Positions 39,678 through 48,233 of a stretch of DNA of 64,000 nt are shown piece after piece. Under the pieces are notes generated by a model. It saw nothing but the letters and a program-made list of their open reading frames with translations, was not told the origin of the DNA and made no database searches. Both the position numbers and the translations under genes were made by a program. The stretch comes from Streptomyces bambusae (GTDB lineage: Bacteria; Actinomycetota; Actinomycetes; Streptomycetales; Streptomycetaceae), in assembly GCF_020532645.1 (NCBI RefSeq), contig NZ_JAJAUZ010000032.1:1-64000 (forward strand), read 5' to 3'. Every line of letters starts with the position of its first letter. Position 1 is the first letter of the stretch.

Positions 39678-40910
39678 ATGCGCTCGGATGTCCCTGACGG
39701 TCACGTGGAGAGCATCTACCTCTCCGATGTCGAACCCAACCCGGTCGGACCGCTGGTGCACGCCGCGGACCTGCGCTCCCGGGTGCTGCTGCACGTGCTG
39801 CTCGCCGACGCACTGCTCGTGGGCGACTCCCAGAGCCTCAACAACAAGTACTTCCGCAGCCTGATCTCACCGGCCGAAGGCGACGGCGGAGCGGACGCGC
39901 CGCAGGCGCACGGCAGCACGGTCCTCGCGGACCTCGCACCCCTCCTGCAGGAGGGCCGCATCCGGGTGGCCCGGCGCGCCGGGAGCACCCTCCTCGGCAT
40001 CCGGGACGACCATGCGGCCAAGCAGGTCAACAACGTGCCGGACCGCGCGTACGTCGGCCGGCTGGACGCCCTCACCGCCGGGCGTACCGTCCCGTACGAC
40101 GTGTCGGCGGTCGGCGAGGCCTTCCGCGACGGGGTCCTGGCCCGCATCGACGCCGCCCTGGGCGAGGCTGCGGAGCCGGTGCGGTCCGCGCTGGCCGAGG
40201 CCCGGCAGTGGGCGGCGGAGCAGCCGCGGCTGCTGCACATCGAACTCCGCGGGTGGATCGCTTCGTACCGTGCCACCGCGGCCGGCCGGCACACCGGTGT
40301 CGTGCTGGCGCTGCAGTCGCTCGACGACTGGGCCATCGACGCGTACCGCACCGCCCTGCCCCGGGTCCTGGGGGCCGGCGTGGCCAGGCCGCGGGAGGCG
40401 GGGGACCTGCCGCAGGGCGCGCATCCCCGGCTGCTCGACCAGGGCGCACTGCCCGGTGCGCTGCTCGACCCGTTCCTGCTCTCGCGGCTGCCCGCGGACT
40501 TCGTGCTGGAGGCGGTGGCGCAGCCGGCCCGGACCGCGGTGGTGCAGCAGCTGGCGCGGGTGCGCCGGGGGCTGCGGCCGGACGTGCCGGAGCTGGGCGG
40601 GGCGGTGGAGGAGTTCAGCCGCCTGCTGCGGGAGGCGTTCGAGCGGGCGTTCCGGCCCGCGGGCGGCCCGGAGTGGGACCACCTGCAGGGCACCACCCGC
40701 CTCATGCGTTTCGGACTGCACGAGGATCCGCTCTCGGGCCGGCTCGGCGCGTCCCTCGACGTGGGCTCGGTGGCGGCGGACCGGTACGGGCGGCCGCTCT
40801 CGTTCGCCGTCACGGGCGGAGCGGGCGTCCCGGATCCCGCCGCCGCGGACCGGCCGGAGGCGGCGGCGGCGGCGGCGGCAGATCCTTACGACCGGCTGGT
40901 GTCCGCGTAA
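39678..40910 (+). CDS. Uncharacterised conflict-locus protein B, paralogue of A (410 aa)
   Basis: A paralogue of the protein encoded at 37929-39152, sharing IYLSDVEP, DLRSRVLLHVL, GDSQSLNNKYFR and the late HLQGTTRLMRFGLHEDP block. Middle regions diverge strongly, as expected for proteins with separate partners. It ends in an Ala/Glu-rich low-complexity tail. AAGGGGAAA precedes the ATG. With trypco1 upstream it likely forms a two-gene operon, while its sister runs the other way. The conserved GDSQSLNN segment is the best candidate for a functional site, but I cannot assign an activity. Confidence 0.7.
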   Translation: MRSDVPDGHVESIYLSDVEPNPVGPLVHAADLRSRVLLHVLLADALLVGDSQSLNNKYFRSLISPAEGDGGADAPQAHGSTVLADLAPLLQEGRIRVARRAGSTLLGIRDDHAAKQVNNVPDRAYVGRLDALTAGRTVPYDVSAVGEAFRDGVLARIDAALGEAAEPVRSALAEARQWAAEQPRLLHIELRGWIASYRATAAGRHTGVVLALQSLDDWAIDAYRTALPRVLGAGVARPREAGDLPQGAHPRLLDQGALPGALLDPFLLSRLPADFVLEAVAQPARTAVVQQLARVRRGLRPDVPELGGAVEEFSRLLREAFERAFRPAGGPEWDHLQGTTRLMRFGLHEDPLSGRLGASLDVGSVAADRYGRPLSFAVTGGAGVPDPAAADRPEAAAAAAADPYDRLVSA

Positions 40911-40919
40911 CGCTGCAGT

Positions 40920-41426
40920 TCAGGAGCCGTCGGGGGCGGCCCGGGGTGCCAGCGGTGTGCCGCAGGAGGAGCAGAAGCGGGCGGTGACCTCGATGGCGTG
41001 GCGGTGGCACTGGGAGCAGACGAGGTGGAGGGGGCAGCGGGGGGCGGCGGGTTCGCCGGAGGCGGGACGGCCGATGCTCATGCCGCGCCGTCGCCGGTGC
41101 ACGGTGAGGACGGACAGGCCGTCCGGGCCGGACTCCAGGGCCCGGGACGCCCCGCGGGGCAGCAGGCCGAGGAAGCCGGGGTCGAGCGGGTGCGCGGTGC
41201 CGTCGAGTGTGAGGACGCCCGATCCGGCGACGACGACCAGCATCACGTCGAGATCGCCCTCGGTGTGCGCGGCGACCCGGGCACCGGGCAGGTGGCGCAC
41301 CAGGTTGGCGTCGAGCTGCCGGTCGGCGCCGCGCAGCCGCCACAGTGCGCCGCTGCGGTCCTCCGCCGCCGCGGCCGTCAGGAGCCCGGCGGCTCCGGCG
41401 GTCTCCACGGCCCGCCCGTCTCCCAT
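40920..41426 (-). CDS. Cupin protein with C-terminal zinc ribbon
   Basis: A 168-residue fusion. Residues 28-112 form a cupin barrel (HLPGARVAAHTEGDLDVMLV...PLDPGFLGLLPRG), similar to cupins that bind metals or small ligands. Residues 131-160 form a zinc ribbon with C137-xx-C140 and C152-xx-C155. This suggests a ligand-responsive regulator or an adaptor rather than an enzyme. AAGGGAGA precedes the ATG at 41426, which lies 49 bp inside the end of the upstream glycosidase gene. Its stop is 9 bp from the stop of the convergent paralogue gene. Confidence 0.75.
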   Translation of the reverse strand: MGDGRAVETAGAAGLLTAAAAEDRSGALWRLRGADRQLDANLVRHLPGARVAAHTEGDLDVMLVVVAGSGVLTLDGTAHPLDPGFLGLLPRGASRALESGPDGLSVLTVHRRRRGMSIGRPASGEPAAPRCPLHLVCSQCHRHAIEVTARFCSSCGTPLAPRAAPDGS

Positions 41427-42547
41427 GGCCGTCTCCCTTGCGCGCGCGTTCCGCCCCATGGGGGCATGATCGCGCATTCGCCGCAGCCGCGGGGCACGTT
41501 GGCGCCCGCGGCGGAGCGGCCGCGGGCCTTCGCAGGTTTCAGGGAGCTGCGGAAGACCTGGGCGGAGCGCGGATTCTCCGTGCACTGCCAGACGCCGTGC
41601 GGGCAGTAGTCGGTGATGCTGTGGTACAGCGGTTTGTGCCGGGCGATCCAGGCCAGCATGCGGCGCATGTACTCGGGGTTGTCGCCGTTGCGGAACAGGC
41701 CCCATTCGGGGTACGAGATGCGCTTGCGGTGGGCCTTGGCGAAGTCGACGTGGTGGCGCAGACCGTACGGCTGGGTGATCTGGTCGTCGAAGTTCTCCCC
41801 GGGCGGCTGGTCGTACGAGTCCATGCCGAGGATGTCGACGACGTCGTCGCCGGGGTAGCAGCGGGTCCAGGGGACGGCGTCGCTGCCGCGATTGGGGGCG
41901 AAGTCGAAGCGGAACCGCTGGCCCTTCGCGGCGCGCATCTGCGTGACGATGCGCCGCCAGTAGCGCTTCCAGTTCTCGGGGTCGGGCCGGCACCGGTGGG
42001 TGTAGTTGAAGCCGTTCATCTCCCAGCCGAGCACCAGCACGGTGTCCGGCAGCCCCAGCGCGACCAGGCGTGCCGCCAGCCGGCGGTAGTGCCGGTCGTA
42101 TGCGCCCTGGGCGCCGGCGCGGATCCGGCGGGCCACCTCGTCGTCGGGGACGCCGGCCTCGTTGTCCGCCTGCATCGGCACGTTCAGGACGAACAGCCGG
42201 TCGGGGCGCGCCTTGCGCCAGCGGGCCCAGGTCAGCAGCGAACTGGGGGCGCCCTCGATGTTCTCCCAGGTGTCCCCGGGCAGGTAGGTGTGCCCGGCGC
42301 GCAGGTCGGTGCCGCCGAGCCAGCGCGAGAGCTGCTGCATCCGGTCGACGCCGGGTGAGCCGTAGTGCAGGTAGGCGCCCACCGCCGTCCCGGTGCCGGC
42401 CGCGGCCGCCGGAGCGGCTGCCGGGACGGCGGCCGGGGCTCCGGGGGCCTGGCGGGACGGCGGGGCGAGGCCGCCGCCGACGGCGAGGACGGCGGCGGCG
42501 ACCGCGGTGGTGCAGGCGCCGGCCAGGCGGCGGCCTCGATGGGACAT
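41378..42547 (-). CDS. Secreted GH26-like glycoside hydrolase
   Basis: A 389-residue exported TIM-barrel glycosidase. A signal peptide (1-28) is followed by an Ala/Pro linker. The acid/base glutamate is probably E176 in LVLGWEMNG and the nucleophile E281 in ISYPEWG, the layout of family 26 mannanase-type enzymes. The substrate is likely a beta-mannan or related plant polysaccharide. The last 45 residues are Arg/Pro-rich, unlike the family, and are read over the start of the cupin gene, so the natural C-terminus may be extended. The ATG at 42547 has a G-poor upstream region and a weak ribosome site. Confidence 0.75.
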   Translation of the reverse strand: MSHRGRRLAGACTTAVAAAVLAVGGGLAPPSRQAPGAPAAVPAAAPAAAAGTGTAVGAYLHYGSPGVDRMQQLSRWLGGTDLRAGHTYLPGDTWENIEGAPSSLLTWARWRKARPDRLFVLNVPMQADNEAGVPDDEVARRIRAGAQGAYDRHYRRLAARLVALGLPDTVLVLGWEMNGFNYTHRCRPDPENWKRYWRRIVTQMRAAKGQRFRFDFAPNRGSDAVPWTRCYPGDDVVDILGMDSYDQPPGENFDDQITQPYGLRHHVDFAKAHRKRISYPEWGLFRNGDNPEYMRRMLAWIARHKPLYHSITDYCPHGVWQCTENPRSAQVFRSSLKPAKARGRSAAGANVPRGCGECAIMPPWGGTRAQGRRPWETGGPWRPPEPPGS

Positions 42548-42781
42548 GACGTCTCCGCAGGCTTCGCGAACGGACCGAGGTGCGTGCTTGGCTGCGAGAT
42601 TAGGCGTGCCGTGCGGTGGTCCGCCCGTCCGGCCGCCCCGTTGCTCGGCCGTTCGCGGGATGCGGCGGCGCTGCGGCTGGACCGGGCGGGTGAACGGTGC
42701 AGGCGGCGGCTCGTGGCGGCTCCCCGCCTCGGCCGACGGGCGCGCGGAGACGGGGAGCGGTCGGAGGGGGCCGGGCGGCGC

Positions 42782-43564
42782 TCAGTCCGTGACCGGGACG
42801 GGACGGCGTACGGTCGCGGCGCCCGCACTGGCGGCAGCGGCGGCGTCCAGATGGTTCGCCCGGAGCATCGCGTAGGCGGTGCGCAGGTCGTGGGTGCGGA
42901 CCCGGCGGCGGGCCGCGAAGGCGGTGAGGTCGCCCGCGCACTGGAGTTCCCAGCGGGGGAAGCGGCGGCGGGCCGTGGCCACACGGGCGCTGGGGGCGAA
43001 GTACAGCATGGTGGTGTTCTCGTGCGGGTTGTGCGCCGAACCCTCGTAGATCATCTGGCCGGCGGTCTCCAGCCGGTCCGCCAGCCGGGCGAGGCTGCGT
43101 TCGTCGGGCCGGTCGATGAACAGCCCCACGTGGTTCTCGAAGCCGTGGACGCGTTCCTCCCGGCCGATGCTCTCGGTGTACGCCGGGCTGCAGCGCGGGA
43201 AGAGGAAGACCTCGACCTCGGGGGCCAGGCAGGCGGTGAGGCGCAGCCGGGTCACCCGTATGTCGGTGTCCTCGGGCAGCCAGTGACGCTCCACCAGGCG
43301 GCGCTTCACCAGGACGCTCGGTATGGTGGTCGCGGCCGGCCAGCCGTTTTCCTCGAAGTACTCGAGAGCGGACTCCACCGTTTCCGGGAACAGCAACGTC
43401 GCACAGTGGGAAACGACGCAGCCGCTCTTTATCTCCCGTTTGAGATCTCCGGGTATCCAGGGCGGCAGGAGGGAATCGAGCGGTTCCCTGGAAGCGTGGA
43501 GGGCGTAGTCAACAGCATGCTGGAGGCGCTGTGCGTCGCACGGCTCGAACGTCGCGTGGTGCAT
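42782..43564 (-). CDS. Hypothetical protein (260 aa) beside a flavin monooxygenase
   Basis: Not recognised. A soluble protein with a conserved-looking centre: VTRLRLTACLAPEVEVFLFPR (split as VTRLRLTACL and EVEVFLFPR), ENHVGLFIDRPDE, and a C-terminal helix pair. Codon use is normal. The ATG has GAAAGG upstream. It diverges from the FAD monooxygenase gene across 141 bp that contain two CACTGA direct repeats and a CACTG/CAGTG dyad (about 43652-43680), possibly shared regulation. It might be a pathway enzyme or a binding protein; the sequence alone does not decide. Confidence 0.55.
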   Translation of the reverse strand: MHHATFEPCDAQRLQHAVDYALHASREPLDSLLPPWIPGDLKREIKSGCVVSHCATLLFPETVESALEYFEENGWPAATTIPSVLVKRRLVERHWLPEDTDIRVTRLRLTACLAPEVEVFLFPRCSPAYTESIGREERVHGFENHVGLFIDRPDERSLARLADRLETAGQMIYEGSAHNPHENTTMLYFAPSARVATARRRFPRWELQCAGDLTAFAARRRVRTHDLRTAYAMLRANHLDAAAAASAGAATVRRPVPVTD

Positions 43565-43705
43565 GTCGCAGCCTTTCTGTTGCCGACACCCGATTAAAGC
43601 CATTTCACCCGTCAGGCGGCACTCGCCCATGGTCCAATCGGGTGACTGGATGTCACTGACCTGCACTGATCGCAAACAGTGGGCTCTTCCCCGGAGGTAG
43701 AAGGC

Positions 43706-44998
43706 ATGTCGCCGTACGGTCGAATAGATTCCCCGCGGATCCTGATCGCGGGAGCCGGAATCGGTGGATTGACAACGGCTTTGAGTCTTCATGCCGCCGG
43801 ATTGCACGACGTACGGATCCTGGAGGCGTGCCCGAATCTCCGGGAGATCGGCGCGGGAATCAACCTCCAGCCCGCCGCCGTACGGGAACTGACCGAACTC
43901 GGTCTGGCGGACGCGCTGGACGGCATGGCCGTGGCGTGCGGGCGGCTGGAGTTCCACCACCGGTACGGCGGCCTGATCTGGGGCGAGCCGCGCGGGCGGG
44001 GCGCCGGCTACGACTGGCCCCAGTACTCCGTGCACCGGGCCCGCCTCCAGGAACTGCTGCTGACCGCGGTACGCGACCGGCTCGGCCCCGAGGCGGTGGT
44101 CACCGGGCGCCGGGTGGTCCGGTACGAGCACGCGGAGGGCGGGCCCGGCGTGCGGGTGCACGTCAGGGACGGCTCCGGCCCGTACTCCTGCGACCTGCTG
44201 ATCGGCGCGGACGGCATCAACTCGGCGGTGCGCGCCACGATGTTCCCCCAGGAGGGGCCGCCGCTCGGCAACGGGATATGGATGTGGCGCGGGGTGACGG
44301 AGGGACCCGCGTTCCTCGATGGGCGCACGATGGTGATCGTGGGCTGCAATGCGCGGGTGAAGGCCGTCGCCTACCCGGTCTCGCGGCCCGGCCGGGACGG
44401 CCGCTGCCTGATCAACTGGGTGGTGGAGAGCCGTACCGACGAGGAGCACGGGGACGAGGGGACCCGGGCGGGCGCCGACTGGGACCGGTCGGTTCCGGCG
44501 GCGGACGTGCTGGCCCATCTCGACGGCTGGCGCAGCGAGTTCCTCGACCTGCACGCCACCATCTCCGCGGCGCCGCTGATCGGCCGGTACCCGATGATCG
44601 ACCGGGATCCGCTGCCGACCTGGCGGGACGGCCGGGTGGTCCTCCTCGGCGACGCCGCGCACCCGGTGTACCCGACCGGCTCCAACGGCGCCTCGCAGGC
44701 GATCGTCGACGCCCGGGTGCTGGCGTACGAACTCGCCCACCACGGCATCGACGCGGCCCTCGCCCGGTACGAGGAGGCCCGACTGCCTCAGACCACGCGC
44801 ATCCTGGGCGCGCACCGGCGGCTGGAGCCCGACCCGGTGCTCCGGCAGGTGGAGGCGCTGGCCCCGGACGGCTTCCTCGACATACGCGACGTGCTGCCGG
44901 AGGACGGGCTGGAGGACATCAAGTCCTGCACCCGCCAGGTCACGGGCGTGGACGCCGCAGCACTGAACTCGCGGTCCTCCTGGAGCGTGGCGGTATGA
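43706..44998 (+). CDS. FAD-dependent aromatic monooxygenase (class A)
   Basis: A 430-residue flavoprotein hydroxylase. The FAD dinucleotide loop GAGIGG (about 16-21), the second FAD/NADPH motif GADGINS (about 170-176) and the GDAAHP box (about 310-315) followed by YPTGSNGASQAI identify the PHBH/salicylate-hydroxylase group. It probably hydroxylates an aromatic ring in catabolism or secondary metabolism. GGAGG lies 8 nt before the ATG. Its stop overlaps the next gene's start (ATGA), and a zinc-less alcohol dehydrogenase-like gene lies third, making a three-gene operon. Confidence 0.9.
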   Translation: MSPYGRIDSPRILIAGAGIGGLTTALSLHAAGLHDVRILEACPNLREIGAGINLQPAAVRELTELGLADALDGMAVACGRLEFHHRYGGLIWGEPRGRGAGYDWPQYSVHRARLQELLLTAVRDRLGPEAVVTGRRVVRYEHAEGGPGVRVHVRDGSGPYSCDLLIGADGINSAVRATMFPQEGPPLGNGIWMWRGVTEGPAFLDGRTMVIVGCNARVKAVAYPVSRPGRDGRCLINWVVESRTDEEHGDEGTRAGADWDRSVPAADVLAHLDGWRSEFLDLHATISAAPLIGRYPMIDRDPLPTWRDGRVVLLGDAAHPVYPTGSNGASQAIVDARVLAYELAHHGIDAALARYEEARLPQTTRILGAHRRLEPDPVLRQVEALAPDGFLDIRDVLPEDGLEDIKSCTRQVTGVDAAALNSRSSWSVAV

Positions 44999-45960
44999 GC
45001 CGGGCCCGGTGGCGGGTCGGGGCGGTGGTGGGGGCGTCGGTGGCGCTGCTCGCGGCGCTGGGGTCCGCCGCCGGGCTGCCGACGGCGCGGACCGGGGCCG
45101 TGGCGCAGGCGCGGGCCTGCTCCGACGGGACCGTGGTGGGCGGTACGGGGGGCTGCGCGCGCTACGGTCCGGCGGCGCGGCTGGGCGGCGGCACGGTGCG
45201 GACGTTCAGCACGTACGAGGGCGGGGTGCCGAAGACGCTGGGCGTGTCCCTGACCGCCGGGGCCGTCGCCGGGCTGCCGACGGCGGCGAACGACGGCCGG
45301 CACTGCTTCGACGCGGACGCCGACGGTCACACGGACGGCACGCACGAGTGCGTCGGCGGCCACAGCCTGGAGCTGGCGCTGCCCGCGGGCTCGGCCGGAC
45401 TCCCGTTCCGGTGGGTCCTGCTGAACTGGAACCCGCACGGGCACAATCCGCACGGCCGCTACGACGTCGCCCACTTCGACGTGCACTTCTACCTGGTCCC
45501 GCCGGAGGTCCGGGCGGGCATCCGGACCGGCCGGTGCGCCCTGCTCATCGCGTGCGACCAGCTGGCCGAGGCCGCCGAGCCGGTGCCGGCCGCGTACCTG
45601 CCCGCGGGCTACCCGGCGAGCAGCCCGCAGACGGCGGAGGGTGCGATGGGGGCGCACCTGGACAGCCGGCCGCCGTCGGACGGCACGCTGCGCGGGCAGA
45701 CGTTCATCTACGGCGCGTACGGCGGCGGGCTCGTCTTCATGGAGCCGATGGTCACCCGGGACCTGCTGCTGCAGCAGCGGACCGGGGCCGCCCACCGCAC
45801 CTGCGAGCCGGTCCCCCAGCCGGCCGCCTGGCGCACCCCCGGCTGGTACCCGACGCGGTACTGCACCGCCTACCGGGCGGCCGAGGACGACTACACGGTG
45901 TCGCTGACGGACTTCGTCCACTCGGCGGCGGCGCACCGGGGCTGGCCGGCCGGCCGCTGA
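44995..45960 (+). CDS. Secreted protein, possibly DUF5602 (TTHB210-like)
   Basis: A 321-residue exported protein. A signal peptide covers residues 1-38. The core holds HGHNPHGRYDVAHFDVHFYL, a histidine-rich element like that of DUF5602/TTHB210-type proteins, which suggests metal binding. Six or more cysteines suggest disulfides. It starts in the ATGA overlap with the monooxygenase gene, so translation is coupled even though the protein is exported. Its role next to an aromatic hydroxylase is unclear. Confidence 0.65.
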   Translation: MSRARWRVGAVVGASVALLAALGSAAGLPTARTGAVAQARACSDGTVVGGTGGCARYGPAARLGGGTVRTFSTYEGGVPKTLGVSLTAGAVAGLPTAANDGRHCFDADADGHTDGTHECVGGHSLELALPAGSAGLPFRWVLLNWNPHGHNPHGRYDVAHFDVHFYLVPPEVRAGIRTGRCALLIACDQLAEAAEPVPAAYLPAGYPASSPQTAEGAMGAHLDSRPPSDGTLRGQTFIYGAYGGGLVFMEPMVTRDLLLQQRTGAAHRTCEPVPQPAAWRTPGWYPTRYCTAYRAAEDDYTVSLTDFVHSAAAHRGWPAGR

Positions 45961-46011
45961 CCGGCCCGGCCCGGCGGACATCTCCCCTTCTCACCCGTTC
46001 GGAGGCAGTTC

Positions 46012-47028
46012 ATGTATGCAGCCGTGGTCCACGCGCTGGGGCAGCCGCCCCGGTACGAGTCCGTGCCCGAGCCCGTGCCGGCGGCCGGCGAGGTGGTGGT
46101 GGAGGTCCTTGCGGCCGCGCTGTCCCCGCTGGTGCGCTCGTTCGCGTCGGGCGGCCATTACACCGGGGGCTCGGCCCTGCCGCTGGTGCCGGGGTTCGAC
46201 GGGGTGGGCCGGACCGCGGACGGCGACGTCGTGTACGTGTCCGGGCTGGAGCCGCCGCACGGCACCATGGCCGAGCGGGTCGCCGTGCCGGTGGCGGCGC
46301 TGATGCCGGTGCCGGCGGGGCTGGACCCGGTCGCGGTGGCCGCCGTGATGAATCCCGCGTCCTCGGCGTGGATCGCGCTGCGGGAGCGGGCGGTGGTGCG
46401 CGCGGGCGCGTCGGTGCTGGTGCTCGGCGCCACGGGCAACGCGGGCCGGGCCGCGGTGCGGCTGGCCGTCGACCAGGGGGCGTCCTCGGTGGTGGCGGCC
46501 GGCCGGGACGCCGACGCGCTGGCGGCGGTGGCGGGGCTGGGGGCGGGCCGCACGGTCGTGCTCGCCGGGTCCGACGAGGAGGTGGCGGCGGCGTTCGGTG
46601 CGGCCGCGGCCGATGTGGACATCGTGCTGGACTACCTGTGGGGGCGGCCCGCCGAACTGGCTCTGGACGGCATCCTGCGCCACCGGGCGGATCTCGCGCG
46701 GCCGCTGCGGTGGGTGCAGGTGGGCTCGGCCGCGGGCCCCGACATGACGCTGCCGTCCGCCTGGCTGCGGAAGGCGGACGTACGGCTGTACGGCAGCGGG
46801 CTGGGCTCGATCCCGGGGGTGCGCCGGGCCGCTGCGCTGCGGGAACTGCTGGCGCGGCTGCCGGTGCTGGAGACGGGCGGCGCGGCGGTGGCGGTGCCGC
46901 TGGCGGAGGTCGGGGCGGCCTGGTCGGCGCCGGTGCGGTCGGGAGCGCGGCTCGTGTTCGTCCCCGGGGGCGGTGCCGGCGCGGACCGCAGCGGGTGGGA
47001 GGCGGCCGGGGAGCGGGAGCCGGTCTGA
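46012..47028 (+). CDS. Quinone oxidoreductase-like MDR protein
   Basis: A 338-residue zinc-independent medium-chain dehydrogenase/reductase. The N-terminal GroES-like part starts MYAAVVHALGQPPRYESVPE; the Rossmann part shows VLVLGATGNAGRAAVRLA (about 139-156), the NADPH-binding loop of quinone reductases. Zinc-binding cysteines are absent. It likely reduces a quinone or enone product of the upstream aromatic hydroxylase, though this is inferred only from the operon. GGAGG precedes the ATG. A hairpin follows. Confidence 0.85.
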   Translation: MYAAVVHALGQPPRYESVPEPVPAAGEVVVEVLAAALSPLVRSFASGGHYTGGSALPLVPGFDGVGRTADGDVVYVSGLEPPHGTMAERVAVPVAALMPVPAGLDPVAVAAVMNPASSAWIALRERAVVRAGASVLVLGATGNAGRAAVRLAVDQGASSVVAAGRDADALAAVAGLGAGRTVVLAGSDEEVAAAFGAAAADVDIVLDYLWGRPAELALDGILRHRADLARPLRWVQVGSAAGPDMTLPSAWLRKADVRLYGSGLGSIPGVRRAAALRELLARLPVLETGGAAVAVPLAEVGAAWSAPVRSGARLVFVPGGGAGADRSGWEAAGEREPV

Positions 47029-47068
47029 GCGCGCTCCGGTACGGGTCTTCCGGCACGGGACGTGCGCA

Positions 47069-47100
47069 GCGGCCGGGCGGGGTGTGACCCGTCCGGCCGC
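47069..47100. terminator. 13-bp hairpin between convergent genes
   Basis: GCGGCCGGGCGGG pairs (one G-T) with CCCGTCCGGCCGC around a 6-nt loop, ending the oxidoreductase operon and the RTX-like gene. Confidence 0.65.
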
Positions 47101-47127
47101 TTGCCCGGCGTGGTGATCGTCCGGCCT

Positions 47128-48024
47128 TTACGGGGCTGCCGGGGTGGCGGGTGTGCACTGGAGGAGGACGTCGGCGCCGCCCTTGCCGTCGCAGGTGTCG
47201 GCGGCCTCGCCGCCGCCGTCCATCACGTCGTTGCCGCCGACGGCCTCGGCGGCGGGGGCCGGGGCGGGCGTGTCGGGTGCGGGCTTGGCCGGTGCGGGCC
47301 TGGCGGGCTGGGGCTTGGCGTTGGGGTCGCGGCCGGGCCGGGAGGCCTCGCCGGAGTCACCGCCGTGGGCGATCTTGCCGGAGTTGCTGTCCCCGATGAT
47401 CGCGTCGGTGCCGGCGCCGCCGACGAGGACGTCGTTGCCGTTGCCGTCGGCCGTGGCCTCGGCGGAGGAGTCGCCGGTCATCTCGTCGTTGCCGGCGCCG
47501 CCGTCGAGGATGTCGTTGCCGCCGCCGGAGGCGTTGATGCCGCCGCGGCTGTCGCCGACCATGTGGTCGTCCCCGTCGCCGCCGAAGACGAGGTCGTTGC
47601 CGCCGCCGGAGGCGCTGGCGCCGAAGGCGATGCTGTCGCCGCCGACCCGGTCGTCGCCGGCCCCGCCGTAGACGACGTCGTTGCCGCCGCCCTCGACGGC
47701 GGCCCGGGTGCCGACCAGGTCGCCGCGGACCAGGTCGTTGCCGTCGCCGCCGTCGACCCGGTCGTTGCCGAGGCCGCCGGCGACGGTGTCGTTGCCGCCC
47801 ATGCCGCACAGCAGGTCGTCGCCGCCGAGGCCGTCGATGGTGTCGGCGCCGTCCGAGCCGACGATGACGTCCCTGCCTTCGGTGCCGGTGAGCTTGCCGG
47901 CGCCGGTGAGGGTGGCCGGCTGGCCGAAGCACGTGGTCTCGCCGTCGCCGACGGCCGAACCGGTGACCCCGAGGGTCAGCAGCGCGGCCACCGCCAGCAT
48001 GGTGAGGGGTTGTCGGTGTTTCAC
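47128..48024 (-). CDS. Secreted RTX-like calcium-binding repeat protein
   Basis: A 298-residue exported protein with signal peptide (1-26). Residues 45-225 consist of nonapeptide-type repeats such as GGDDLLCGMGGNDTV and GGGNDVVYGGAGDDR, the parallel beta-roll that binds calcium. A Pro/Ala/Lys-rich linker (about 228-262) precedes a final repeat with two cysteines. It has no enzyme domain. Unlike Gram-negative RTX proteins it uses a Sec-type signal. It may be a calcium-dependent surface or matrix protein. AGGAGG precedes the GTG start. Confidence 0.85.
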   Translation of the reverse strand: MKHRQPLTMLAVAALLTLGVTGSAVGDGETTCFGQPATLTGAGKLTGTEGRDVIVGSDGADTIDGLGGDDLLCGMGGNDTVAGGLGNDRVDGGDGNDLVRGDLVGTRAAVEGGGNDVVYGGAGDDRVGGDSIAFGASASGGGNDLVFGGDGDDHMVGDSRGGINASGGGNDILDGGAGNDEMTGDSSAEATADGNGNDVLVGGAGTDAIIGDSNSGKIAHGGDSGEASRPGRDPNAKPQPARPAPAKPAPDTPAPAPAAEAVGGNDVMDGGGEAADTCDGKGGADVLLQCTPATPAAP

Positions 48025-48233
48025 GCGAACCTCCTGTTGTCGACGTGCCGCGGGCGGCGCCGGCGGCCCGGATCGCGTCGACCGTAGGACGTGAACCCCT
48101 CAGGACCTCCCATCCCGTCGCACGGCCCGTCAGATCCCGCTCGATCGGCGCACACGGCCGCGGGAGCGCCCGGCTGTGGACAACTGGCGGTGGCCCCGGA
48201 GCGTTGTCAGTGCCGGGTCCTACGTTGACGCCC

